Part shown: positions 8,645 to 16,574 of the stretch, piece by piece
Numbering within the stretch: the stretch's first letter is position 1
Layout of the letters: each line of letters begins with the position of its first letter
DNA from: Flavobacteriales bacterium
GTDB taxonomy: Bacteria > Bacteroidota > Bacteroidia > Flavobacteriales_F > PHOS-HE28
Assembly (NCBI GenBank): GCA_023382455.1
Contig: JAHDVX010000001.1
Span: 62,001-126,000 of the forward strand
Direction: 5' to 3'
Length of the DNA stretch: 64,000 bases
Translations under genes and position numbers: made by a program
The notes under the pieces: generated by a model
What the model was told of the DNA's origin: nothing
Databases searched by the model: none
The model's input: the letters and a program-made list of their open reading frames with translations, nothing else

Positions 8645-9520
8645 ATGAACGCTTATGTCTTCCCCGGCCAAGGCAGCCAGTTCCCCGGCATGGGGAAGGA
8701 GCTTTATGAGAACGACGCCAACGCCCGCGTCTTCTTTGAGCATGCCAACAACGTCCTCGGCTTCAACATCACCGACGTGATGTTCAGCGGCAGCGAGGAG
8801 GACCTGAAGCAAACGAACGTCACCCAGCCGGCCATTTTCCTGCACAGCGTGATCAAGGCCAAGACCATGGGCGATGCCTTCCGGCCGGATATGGTGGCGG
8901 GGCACTCCTTGGGCGAATTCAGTGCGCTGGTGGCCGCCGGGGCCATGGAGTTCAGCGACGGATTGAAGCTGGTGGCGGCACGTGCCAACGCCATGCAGAA
9001 GGCCTGTGAGGCCGTGCCGGGCACCATGGCCGCCATCCTGGGCATGGAGGATGAAAAAGTGGAGGAGATCTGCGCCGGGATCGACGGCGTGGTGGTGGCC
9101 GCCAACTACAACTGCCCCGGCCAGCTGGTGATCAGCGGCAGCCTGGAGGCGGTGAATGCGGCCTGTGAGGCCCTGAAAGCCGCCGGGGCCAAGCGGGCCT
9201 TGGTGCTGCCCGTGGGCGGTGCGTTCCACAGCCCGCTGATGGAGCCCGCACGTGCCGAACTGGCCACCGCCATCGCCTATACACCCATCGTAGACCCGCG
9301 CTGCCCCATCTACCAGAACGTGGATGCCACGGGCCGCAAGGATCCCGCCCGCATCAAGGCCAACCTGATCGCGCAACTGACCGCCCCGGTGCGCTGGACG
9401 CAGACCATGCGCAACATGCTGGCCGACGGGGCCACGAACATCGTGGAGTGCGGCCCCGGAAACGTGCTGCAGGGGCTGTTCAAGAAAGTGGACCGGGCAG
9501 TGGCCACGAGCGCGGCGTAG
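8645..9520 (+). CDS. fabD: Malonyl-CoA:ACP S-malonyltransferase
   Basis: 291 residues. It transfers malonyl groups from CoA to acyl carrier protein for fatty-acid synthesis in the cytosol. The GQGSQ oxyanion-hole motif is at 8-12, the nucleophile S88 is in GHSLGEFSAL, the substrate-carboxylate Arg is at about 113 (AAR), and the catalytic H195 is in GGAFHSPLM. Length and motif order are normal for FabD. It stands alone between an intrinsic terminator and the convergent CpsB-like gene, so it probably has its own promoter in 8460-8644, although no clear -7 element was found there. Confidence 0.97.
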   Translation: MNAYVFPGQGSQFPGMGKELYENDANARVFFEHANNVLGFNITDVMFSGSEEDLKQTNVTQPAIFLHSVIKAKTMGDAFRPDMVAGHSLGEFSALVAAGAMEFSDGLKLVAARANAMQKACEAVPGTMAAILGMEDEKVEEICAGIDGVVVAANYNCPGQLVISGSLEAVNAACEALKAAGAKRALVLPVGGAFHSPLMEPARAELATAIAYTPIVDPRCPIYQNVDATGRKDPARIKANLIAQLTAPVRWTQTMRNMLADGATNIVECGPGNVLQGLFKKVDRAVATSAA

Positions 9521-9552
9521 GGCTTGACCTTGAGCTCAACTGTCCAACACTT

Positions 9553-10302
9553 TTACAACGTCGGGTTCAGCAGCTTCCCGCTCTCCACCAGCTTGTGCAG
9601 GTAGGGTTCGGTGCGCGCGGCCTCCATGGCCTTGATGTGCTTCATGCCGTGGCAATCGCTGCCCACCAGTTCATACCACCCCTTGTCGATGATGCGCTCG
9701 GCCGCCTTCTTGGCCGCAGGGCCGTAGGCGCCCGCCAAGGCGATGATATTCAGCTGGAAGAGGACATTGCGGTCCTTGAGCTTTTCCATGGTACCGTGGT
9801 CGGCATACCAGAACGTGTACCGCTCCGGATGGGCCAGCACCGGCTGGAAGCCTTGGGTCTGCATCTCGAACACCATGCTCAACAGCACGGCCGGCTCGCT
9901 CACGAACGGCAGTTCAAACAGTACCATGTCCCGGCCGAAGGTGAGCACCCGCTGGGCGGCCACCTTCTGCTGCAAGGCATGGTCCAGGTAGTACTCCGCG
10001 GCGGCATCCACCTCCATGGGCAGGTTGGCCTCCTTGACGGCACGGCGGAGCTTCTCCAAGCCGCCCAGGATCACCTCCGGCGGGTTCTTGTAGCCGTCGG
10101 CCATACTGTGCGGGGTGGTGATCACCTTGCGGTAGCCCAGGTCGTGCATGGCGCCAAGCAGCTGCAGGCTGGCCTCCAGGTCCGGTGCACCATCATCGAT
10201 GCCCGGGATGAAATGCGAGTGGACATCGCACCTCAACACGCCATAGTCCAACGGCGGCATGGCCTGCCTGCCCTTGCCGAACAACTTGCCGAATACGCCC
10301 AT
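9553..10302 (-). CDS. CpsB/YwqE-like PHP-fold tyrosine-protein phosphatase
   Basis: 249 residues. The metal-binding PHP motif DVHSHFIPGIDDGA is at about residues 26-39. Further ligands are TTPHS near 63, the glutamate in AAEYY, LAHPERY near 157, and GSDCHG near 214, the full set expected of CpsB/YwqE enzymes. These manganese-dependent phosphatases dephosphorylate the tyrosine kinase (Wzc/CpsD type) that controls polysaccharide export. The start ATG overlaps the rmlB stop by one base (TGATG), placing it at the end of a nucleotide-sugar operon. No cognate kinase or Wza gene is in the window. Confidence 0.9.
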   Translation of the reverse strand: MGVFGKLFGKGRQAMPPLDYGVLRCDVHSHFIPGIDDGAPDLEASLQLLGAMHDLGYRKVITTPHSMADGYKNPPEVILGGLEKLRRAVKEANLPMEVDAAAEYYLDHALQQKVAAQRVLTFGRDMVLFELPFVSEPAVLLSMVFEMQTQGFQPVLAHPERYTFWYADHGTMEKLKDRNVLFQLNIIALAGAYGPAAKKAAERIIDKGWYELVGSDCHGMKHIKAMEAARTEPYLHKLVESGKLLNPTL

Positions 10303-11480
10303 CAGCGGTCACCGTACTGAGCCGCGTAATAATCGCGGTATGCTCCCGAAGTAACACCCTGCAGCCACGCGTCGTTCGCCAGGTACCAATCCACGGTACG
10401 CTCCAGGCCCTGCTCGAAGGTGATGGAAGGCTTCCAGCCGAGCTCACGGCCGATCTTGCCCGCATCGATGGCGTAGCGCAGGTCGTGCCCGGCGCGGTCG
10501 GTGACATAGGTGATCAGCTTCGCGCTCTCCCCTTCGGCACGGCCCAGCTTGCGGTCCATGGTGGCGCAGAGCAGGTGTACCAGGTCGATGTTCTTCCACT
10601 CGTTGTGGCCACCGATGTTGTAGGTCTCGCCGTCCGCGCCTTCATGGAAGATCAGGTCGATGGCGGCAGCATGGTCCTCCACCCAGAGCCAATCACGCAC
10701 GTTCTCGCCCTTGCCGTATACGGGCAGCGGCTTGTTGTGGCGGATGTTGTTGATCATCAGCGGGATCAACTTCTCGGGGAACTGGTGGCTGCCGTAGTTG
10801 TTGCTGCAATTGCTGATCACGTAGGGCAGCTTGTAGGTGTTGCCGTAGGCGCGCACGAAATGATCGCTGGCGGCCTTGCTGGCGCTGTACGGGCTTTGCG
10901 GGTCGTACGGGGTGGTCTCCAGGAAGAAGCCGCCATCGTGCAATGAGCCGTACACTTCGTCGGTGCTCACGTGGTAGAAGCGCTTGCCCCCGAAGTTCCC
11001 CTTCCAGTGTTCCCGGGCGGCGTTCAACAGGTTCACGGTGCCGGTCACATTGGTCTCCACGAAGGCCATGGGGTCGCTGATGCTGCGGTCCACATGGCTT
11101 TCCGCAGCCAGGTGGATCACGCCATCCGGATCGTGTTCAGCGAAGATCCGGCGCATGGCCTCCGCGTCCCGGATATCCGCCTTCACGAAGACGTGGTTCG
11201 CGGCCACTCCCAGATCTTCCAGATTACCGAGGTTGCCGGCGTAGGTGAGTGCATCGAGGTTGATGATGCGGCATTGCGGGTAGCGGCTGACGAAGCGCCT
11301 GACCACGTGGCTGCCGATGAAGCCGGCACCGCCGGTGATGAGGATGGTCCGGTTGTTCATGATATCGGCTGCATCGCTCTCCTCCCGGGCCTGTTCCATG
11401 TCCATGGGATCGAACACGAAGGTACGCGGGTCGTTCTTCTCCTGCTCGCTGTTGCTCTTCAGGTGCCGTTCCAGGCCCAT
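10302..11480 (-). CDS. rmlB: dTDP-glucose 4,6-dehydratase
   Basis: An extended SDR enzyme converting dTDP-glucose to dTDP-4-keto-6-deoxyglucose. It shows the NAD-binding GGAGFIGSH motif, STDEVYGSL, the YSASKAASD active site (YxxxK) and YGKGENVRDWLWVEDH. The core begins MNNRTILITGG at 11360. The ATG at 11480 lies two bases after the stop of the upstream dehydrogenase, so I prefer it. It adds a hydrophilic 40-residue extension of unknown role, and 11360 is a real alternative. rmlA, rmlC and rmlD are not in the window. Confidence 0.9.
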   Translation of the reverse strand: MGLERHLKSNSEQEKNDPRTFVFDPMDMEQAREESDAADIMNNRTILITGGAGFIGSHVVRRFVSRYPQCRIINLDALTYAGNLGNLEDLGVAANHVFVKADIRDAEAMRRIFAEHDPDGVIHLAAESHVDRSISDPMAFVETNVTGTVNLLNAAREHWKGNFGGKRFYHVSTDEVYGSLHDGGFFLETTPYDPQSPYSASKAASDHFVRAYGNTYKLPYVISNCSNNYGSHQFPEKLIPLMINNIRHNKPLPVYGKGENVRDWLWVEDHAAAIDLIFHEGADGETYNIGGHNEWKNIDLVHLLCATMDRKLGRAEGESAKLITYVTDRAGHDLRYAIDAGKIGRELGWKPSITFEQGLERTVDWYLANDAWLQGVTSGAYRDYYAAQYGDR

Positions 11481-11482
11481 GC

Positions 11483-12781
11483 TCACAGGCTCCAATAGGC
11501 CAGGCTGTTCACCCGGTTGCGGTAGGTGCCTTTGAGGTCCACCAGGATGCCCTTGGGCTTGAGGTGCTGCTTGAACCAGGTTTCCTCATGGCCGGCGTAC
11601 TGGTTATGGTTCACCGCCACGATGATGGCATCGTAAGGGCCTTGGATATCGGCGGCAAGTTCATAGCCGTACTCATGCTTCACCTGGTCGTTATCGGCGT
11701 GCGGGTCGGTAACGTCCACGTGGCAGCTGAAGCTTATAAGTTCCTTCACCACGTCGGCCACCTTGCTGTTGCGGATGTCGGTGACGTCCTCCTTGAAAGT
11801 GGCGCCCATCACCAGGATCCGCGCATCGGCCGGGTTGGTTCCGGCAGCGATGACGCGCTTCACGGTCTGCTTGGCCACATACCCGCCCATGCTGTCATTC
11901 ACGAAGCGGCCGCTGTCGATGATCTGCGCATGGTAACCCAATTGCTTGGCTTTGTAAACCAGGTAGTAGGGGTCCACACCGATGCAGTGGCCGCCCACCA
12001 GGCCGGGCTTGAACTTCAGGAAATTCCATTTCGTTCCGGCTGCCTCCAACACATCGTAGGTGTTGATGCCCATGCGGTTGAAGATGATCGAGAGCTCGTT
12101 GGTGAGCGCGATGTTCACGTCGCGCTGCGTGTTCTCGATGATCTTGGCCGCTTCGGCCACCTTGATGCTGGGCGCCCGGTGGATGCCGGCCTTCACCACC
12201 AGCTCATACACCTTGGCCACGGTCTCGGCGCTCTCCGCGTCGCAGCCGCTGGTCACCTTCACGATGTTCTCCAGGGTATGCTGCTTGTCGCCGGGGTTGA
12301 TCCGCTCAGGGCTGTACCCCACCTTGAAGTCGGTGATGAACTTCAACCCGCTCAGTTTCTCGAGCAACGGCACGCAGTCCTCCTCGGTACAGCCCGGATA
12401 CACGGTGCTCTCGTACACCACATGGTCGCCCTTCTTGAGCACCTGGCCCACGGTGCGCGTGGCACCCAGCAGGGGTTTAAGGTCCGGGATGTTCTGCTCA
12501 TCGATCGGGGTGGGCACGGCCACGATGAAGAACTCCACGTCCTTCAGGTCGTCGATGTTCGCGGTGAACAGGATGTCTGTTCCCTCGAAGTCCTCCTTGG
12601 AAAGCTCATCACTCGGGTCCTCACCACGGCGCATCATATCCACGCGCTGCTGGTTGATATCGAAGCCCACCACCTTGAGCTTGCGCGCAAAGGCCAGGGC
12701 AATGGGCAGGCCCACATAGCCTAGACCGATTACGGCCAACTTGGCTTCCTTCTTCTTCAATCGTTCAAAGAGGCCGCTCAT
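11483..12781 (-). CDS. UDP-N-acetylhexosamine 6-dehydrogenase (WbpA/WbpO/TviB-like)
   Basis: 432 residues from the ATG at 12781 (MSGLFERLKKKEAKLAV). The Rossmann motif is VIGLGYVGLPIA at 17-28. The catalytic Cys is C266 in GGHCIGVDPYYL, a form typical of UDP-GlcNAc or UDP-GalNAc dehydrogenases rather than UDP-glucose dehydrogenase (GGSCFPKD, as in the gene at 21710). It oxidises C6 of a UDP-HexNAc to the uronic acid using two NAD. The next genes encode WbpB- and WbpD-like enzymes, which makes UDP-GlcNAc the likely substrate. The start overlaps the end of the WbpB-like gene by 17 bases. Confidence 0.9.
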   Translation of the reverse strand: MSGLFERLKKKEAKLAVIGLGYVGLPIALAFARKLKVVGFDINQQRVDMMRRGEDPSDELSKEDFEGTDILFTANIDDLKDVEFFIVAVPTPIDEQNIPDLKPLLGATRTVGQVLKKGDHVVYESTVYPGCTEEDCVPLLEKLSGLKFITDFKVGYSPERINPGDKQHTLENIVKVTSGCDAESAETVAKVYELVVKAGIHRAPSIKVAEAAKIIENTQRDVNIALTNELSIIFNRMGINTYDVLEAAGTKWNFLKFKPGLVGGHCIGVDPYYLVYKAKQLGYHAQIIDSGRFVNDSMGGYVAKQTVKRVIAAGTNPADARILVMGATFKEDVTDIRNSKVADVVKELISFSCHVDVTDPHADNDQVKHEYGYELAADIQGPYDAIIVAVNHNQYAGHEETWFKQHLKPKGILVDLKGTYRNRVNSLAYWSL

Positions 12782-13802
12782 CCCGCTTTTGGTAAATGCG
12801 TTCAATGATATCCACCACCTTGAGGCCTTCCAAGGCGTTGGTGGTCATGGATTTGTTGTATTTCAGGGTATCCACCACGTTCTCGATGATGTAGTGGTGG
12901 TTGCTGGCACTGCCCTTGTATGCGCCGTAGTCATTGGCCGGGTTGGTGGGCGCCAACTCCGGCATGGTGTAGTCCTGCACGTGGCACACCTCCACCTGGT
13001 CCATGTATTGTCCGCCGATCTTCACGCTGCCCTTGCTGCCGATGACGGTCAGGCTGCTTTCCAGGTTCTTGTCCCACACGCTGGTGGAGTAGTTCAGGCA
13101 GCCCATGCCGCCCTTGTGGAAACGGAAGGTCACCAGGCCGCTGTCCTCGAAGGCGGTGAGGTCCTTGTGGTTGAAATCGGCGAATCGGCCCTGGATGTCG
13201 GTGATGTCGCCGAACAGCCAGTACATGATGTCCAGGAAATGGCTGAACTGGGTGAAGAGCGTGCCGCCGTCCAGGTCGGCCGTGCCTTTCCAGCCGCCCT
13301 TCTTGTAGTAGCGGTCGTCACGGTTCCAGTAGCAGTTGATCTGCACCAGGAAGATGTCACCCAGGCGTTTTTCCTCCACCATTTCCTTGATCCACTGGCT
13401 GGGCGGGCTGTAGCGGTTCTGCATCACGCCGAAGATCTGGCGGTGCTTCCGGAGGGCCTTGGAAAGCAGCTCCTCGCAATCGGCCTTGGTGAGGCCCATG
13501 GGCTTTTCGCAAACCACGTGCTTGTTGTGCTCCAGGGCGGCCAGGCTCAGCGGCACATGCAGGCCGTTCGGGGTACAGATGTTCACCACATCCACCTCCG
13601 GCACGGCCTCCAGCATGGCATGGATGTCCTTGAAGAATGGCACGTTGTAGGCCTCCAGGCCCAGGCTTTCGCGGGGCTTCACGTCGCAGAGCGCCACCAG
13701 CTCGCTGTCTGCGTTGCGGACGATCATCTCGGCGTGGCGCTTGCCGATGTGGCCGCAGCCCACCACGGCAAACCGCACCTTCTTCCCTTGATCTTCGCTC
13801 AT
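12765..13802 (-). CDS. Gfo/Idh/MocA oxidoreductase, WbpB/WlbA-like
   Basis: 345 residues. The N-terminal Rossmann domain has AVVGCGHIGKRH at about 12-23. The family motif CEKPMGLT follows near residue 97 with its conserved Lys. The C-terminal alpha/beta domain contains GGWKGTADLDGGTLFTQFSH, with the conserved His. In context (UDP-HexNAc dehydrogenase and acetyltransferase) it is best read as UDP-N-acetyl-D-glucosaminuronate 3-dehydrogenase, which makes the 3-keto sugar for transamination. The exact substrate is inferred. It sits three bases after the acetyltransferase stop in the same operon. Confidence 0.85.
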   Translation of the reverse strand: MSEDQGKKVRFAVVGCGHIGKRHAEMIVRNADSELVALCDVKPRESLGLEAYNVPFFKDIHAMLEAVPEVDVVNICTPNGLHVPLSLAALEHNKHVVCEKPMGLTKADCEELLSKALRKHRQIFGVMQNRYSPPSQWIKEMVEEKRLGDIFLVQINCYWNRDDRYYKKGGWKGTADLDGGTLFTQFSHFLDIMYWLFGDITDIQGRFADFNHKDLTAFEDSGLVTFRFHKGGMGCLNYSTSVWDKNLESSLTVIGSKGSVKIGGQYMDQVEVCHVQDYTMPELAPTNPANDYGAYKGSASNHHYIIENVVDTLKYNKSMTTNALEGLKVVDIIERIYQKRDERPL

Positions 13803-13805
13803 GGC

Positions 13806-14378
13806 TCAACGGATTCGGGTTACTTGGCCGTTCTCCAGCCGGTAGAGTTGGCCACTTTCCGGGCACTCGGCCTCACCGGAAGCATTGAACTTCAGTTTGT
13901 GGCCGTATTCGCTCATCCAGCCGGCCTGGCGGGCAGGATTGCCCACCACTAGGGCATAGGCGGGCACCGTTTTGGTAACCACTGCTCCGGCGCCGATGAA
14001 GGCGAACTCGCCGATGTCATGCCCGCAGACGATGGTGGCGTTGGCCCCGATGCTGGCGCCGCGCCCCACGCGGGTCTTGGCGTACTGGTCGCGGCGGTTC
14101 ACCGCGCTGCGCGGGTTGGTCACGTTGGTGAACACCATGCTGGGCCCCAAGAACACGTCATCGCCGCACTCCACGCCGGTGTAAATGCTCACGTTGTTCT
14201 GCACCTTCACGTTGTTGCCCAGCACCACGCCGGGGCTCACCACCACGTTCTGCCCGATGTTGCAGCGCTCGCCGATGGTACACCCGGGCATGATGTGGCT
14301 GAAATGCCAGATGCGCGTGCCCGCACCGATGGTGCTGCCTTCGTCGACTACGGCGGTGGGGTGGGCGGTCCAGTCCAT
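13806..14378 (-). CDS. Left-handed beta-helix N-acetyltransferase, WbpD/WlbB-like
   Basis: 190 residues from the ATG at 14378 ([14 protein letters not shown]). Hexapeptide repeats run from about residue 8 to 150, with the highly typical segments [40 protein letters not shown] and [11 protein letters not shown]. This pattern matches WbpD/WlbB, which N-acetylates the 3-amino group of UDP-GlcNAc3NA using acetyl-CoA. It is the first gene of the operon acetyltransferase / WbpB-like / dehydrogenase / rmlB / CpsB-like, with a TACCTTCG element 13 bases upstream of the ATG. The start was chosen by homology and by that promoter. Confidence 0.88.
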   Translation of the reverse strand: MDWTAHPTAVVDEGSTIGAGTRIWHFSHIMPGCTIGERCNIGQNVVVSPGVVLGNNVKVQNNVSIYTGVECGDDVFLGPSMVFTNVTNPRSAVNRRDQYAKTRVGRGASIGANATIVCGHDIGEFAFIGAGAVVTKTVPAYALVVGNPARQAGWMSEYGHKLKFNASGEAECPESGQLYRLENGQVTRIR

Positions 14379-14391
14379 GGATACAGGGCGG

Positions 14392-14399
14392 CGAAGGTA
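14392..14399 (-). promoter_or_regulatory. Bacteroidota-type -7 element of the polysaccharide operon
   Basis: The reverse strand reads TACCTTCG 13 bases before the acetyltransferase ATG, the same octamer found upstream of serS, the DegT-family aminotransferase and the gene at 24355. It would drive the five-gene operon down to 9553. Confidence 0.5.
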
Positions 14400-14522
14400 C
14401 CGAAGGGCGGTATATCTTGTGGAGGGGGATTCGGTGTCTGGTAGCAATTTCGCGACCACGGGTTGAGTCCTCTAACTTGGGGGAAGGAACCATCTTCCCT
14501 GAATAATCACTACGTTCGTAGC

Positions 14523-16562
14523 ATGAACTCCTATGCAGCATACCTTCTTTCCGTAGGTCTTGCACTTGCATCTGCATGTTTCGGTCAAGGCCATGGTGAT
14601 GTACATGGAGATGGGACGTCCATTCGGAGTGATGGCCCTGAAGCAAGGACAATCTTGTTGAACAAGCCGACCAAAGAGATTGACGGTATAGCGGGAATAG
14701 GAGACGGCCTGTTCAAATACGGTGTTCCGCAACGCATCGACTTGGATTTCATCCAAGAGGCTGTTTGGAGCGGAAGCGGGGATTCAATTGAAGTTGGGAG
14801 GCTGAAGGTCAAGAGTCCGAACGCCAAGACCCTGAGTGTGTTCTTCTCTTCGATGATGCTTGCGGGCAACGCTGAACTGTTCATTCAGGGCAGCGGTGGG
14901 GTACGTCGAGGAGAGTACACCCGGGTAACCCCGACCGGCCCTGACGGGAAATTGCAGACGGCTCTTGTCCCCGGTGATGAGATAATGATCGAGTTTCGTG
15001 GAACAGCGGCAGAACGGGACAACAGCGTTGTTCGGGTGGAAAGTGTGGTACATGGCGCGGTTGACTTTTTCCGCGAGGACCGAGGGCTGCGGGATGATGA
15101 TTGCTTGGTGGACGTGGCCTGTAGTGCCGGTGATGATTGGCTTGACCAACGACGCGCCGTGGTTCTGTTCCTGAATGAAAATGGGCAAGGATGCACGGGG
15201 GTGATGTTGAATAATACCTCCGAAGACTTCACTCCATACGTCCATATTGCAAACCACTGCTATGATGGGAATACGGATCCCGACAACTGGGTCTTCTATT
15301 TTAATTATGAAAAACCCAATTGCGGCTCTGGAACGGCACCGATGTCGCAGACCGTGACGGGAGCACAGTCCATTGCGCATGACTACAATGGCGATTTTCA
15401 TTTGCTTGAACTCAATCAGGCCCCTCCGTTGAGCTATCATCCCTATTATGCAGGTTGGGACAATTCGAACACCACGCCTACCAGCGGGGCATTCATTGGG
15501 CATCCACTGACCTTCGAAAAGAAGATTGCCTTGTTCTCCTCGGTTACCACCGGCACGCTCTCCGGGTTTTCCAAGGCTATGTGGTATGCGGATATCGATT
15601 TGGGCGGAATTGAAGGTGGGAGCAGTGGTTCACCCTTGTTTGACCAGAACAAGCGGATGGTGGGGCACTTATTGGATGGTGATGCAGGCTGCGATGAGCC
15701 TAGGCAGGTAATTGGGCCGAAGCTCAGCGAGAATTGGAACGGCACTAGCTCGACAAACAGATTGAACGATTGGCTTGATCCGCAGAGCACCAGTGTATCG
15801 GTCATGGACGGTGCCTACCCGGAGATCAGGGTGAGGGTGAAGATGCTGTTGCAGGGTGCCTATGACTCTGGCAGTGGCCTCATGCGGGCCGATTTGGCGG
15901 CATCCTCCTACGTTCCTTTGACGGAACCCTATTCAACATTGGGTTATAGTCATGAACACACAGGTGGAGGGGAGTCTACGACTTCCACGGTGCTTGGAGC
16001 CACAGGCAACGGTGCGATAGTGGATTGGGTTGTCATAGAGCTTCGGCAAGCAGCGGCTCCTTATGCCGTATTCGCCACGCGGAGTGCACTGCTGAGGAGG
16101 GATGGTATTGTGGCGGAGGTGGACGGGACAACGGATGGCGTTTCATTCACGAACATGCCCACCTCAATCTACCGGGTAGCGGTGCGGCACCGTAACCATC
16201 TTGGTATCATGACGGCGGCGGCTTATGACTTGGTAACGACGGAGGTGGATTTTTCCGATGCAGGCGGCCCAACCTTGTATGGCACCGATGCTGCGTACGT
16301 TACGGGTACTGCGCGTTGCCTGTGGAAAGGTGATGTGACAATGGACGGCGTGGTAAAGTATACTGGCACAGGAAACGATAGAGATGCAATACTGGTTAGC
16401 TTGGGCAGTGATATTTATATGGTGCTAAATGGATACTACCAAGAAGATGTCAATATGAATGGATCGGTTAGCTATACCGGCCCGGCCAACGACCGAGATG
16501 AGGTGCTCGATGCAATTGGAGGATCTAATCCCAACGCAACCAGGCAGGAACAACTTCCTTAA
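14523..16562 (+). CDS. Secreted trypsin-like (lysyl endopeptidase-like) serine protease with dockerin-like tail
   Basis: 679 residues from the ATG at 14523, which starts a signal peptide (MNSYAAYLLSVGLALASACFG). A pro-region of about 180 residues precedes a chymotrypsin-fold domain. The catalytic triad is readable as H245 (ANHCYDG), D291 (GDFHLLEL) and S368 (GGSSGSPLF), an arrangement like Achromobacter lyticus protease I. The C-terminus holds two EF-hand/dockerin-like repeats (GDVTMDGVVKYTGTGNDRD, DVNMNGSVSYTGPANDRD) and ends in RQEQLP without a recognisable T9SS sorting domain. GC content is visibly below that of the neighbours. The gene at 16575 starts 12 bases later, so the two are probably co-transcribed. 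Confidence 0.88.
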   Translation: MNSYAAYLLSVGLALASACFGQGHGDVHGDGTSIRSDGPEARTILLNKPTKEIDGIAGIGDGLFKYGVPQRIDLDFIQEAVWSGSGDSIEVGRLKVKSPNAKTLSVFFSSMMLAGNAELFIQGSGGVRRGEYTRVTPTGPDGKLQTALVPGDEIMIEFRGTAAERDNSVVRVESVVHGAVDFFREDRGLRDDDCLVDVACSAGDDWLDQRRAVVLFLNENGQGCTGVMLNNTSEDFTPYVHIANHCYDGNTDPDNWVFYFNYEKPNCGSGTAPMSQTVTGAQSIAHDYNGDFHLLELNQAPPLSYHPYYAGWDNSNTTPTSGAFIGHPLTFEKKIALFSSVTTGTLSGFSKAMWYADIDLGGIEGGSSGSPLFDQNKRMVGHLLDGDAGCDEPRQVIGPKLSENWNGTSSTNRLNDWLDPQSTSVSVMDGAYPEIRVRVKMLLQGAYDSGSGLMRADLAASSYVPLTEPYSTLGYSHEHTGGGESTTSTVLGATGNGAIVDWVVIELRQAAAPYAVFATRSALLRRDGIVAEVDGTTDGVSFTNMPTSIYRVAVRHRNHLGIMTAAAYDLVTTEVDFSDAGGPTLYGTDAAYVTGTARCLWKGDVTMDGVVKYTGTGNDRDAILVSLGSDIYMVLNGYYQEDVNMNGSVSYTGPANDRDEVLDAIGGSNPNATRQEQLP

Positions 16563-16574
16563 AACATAAATAAA

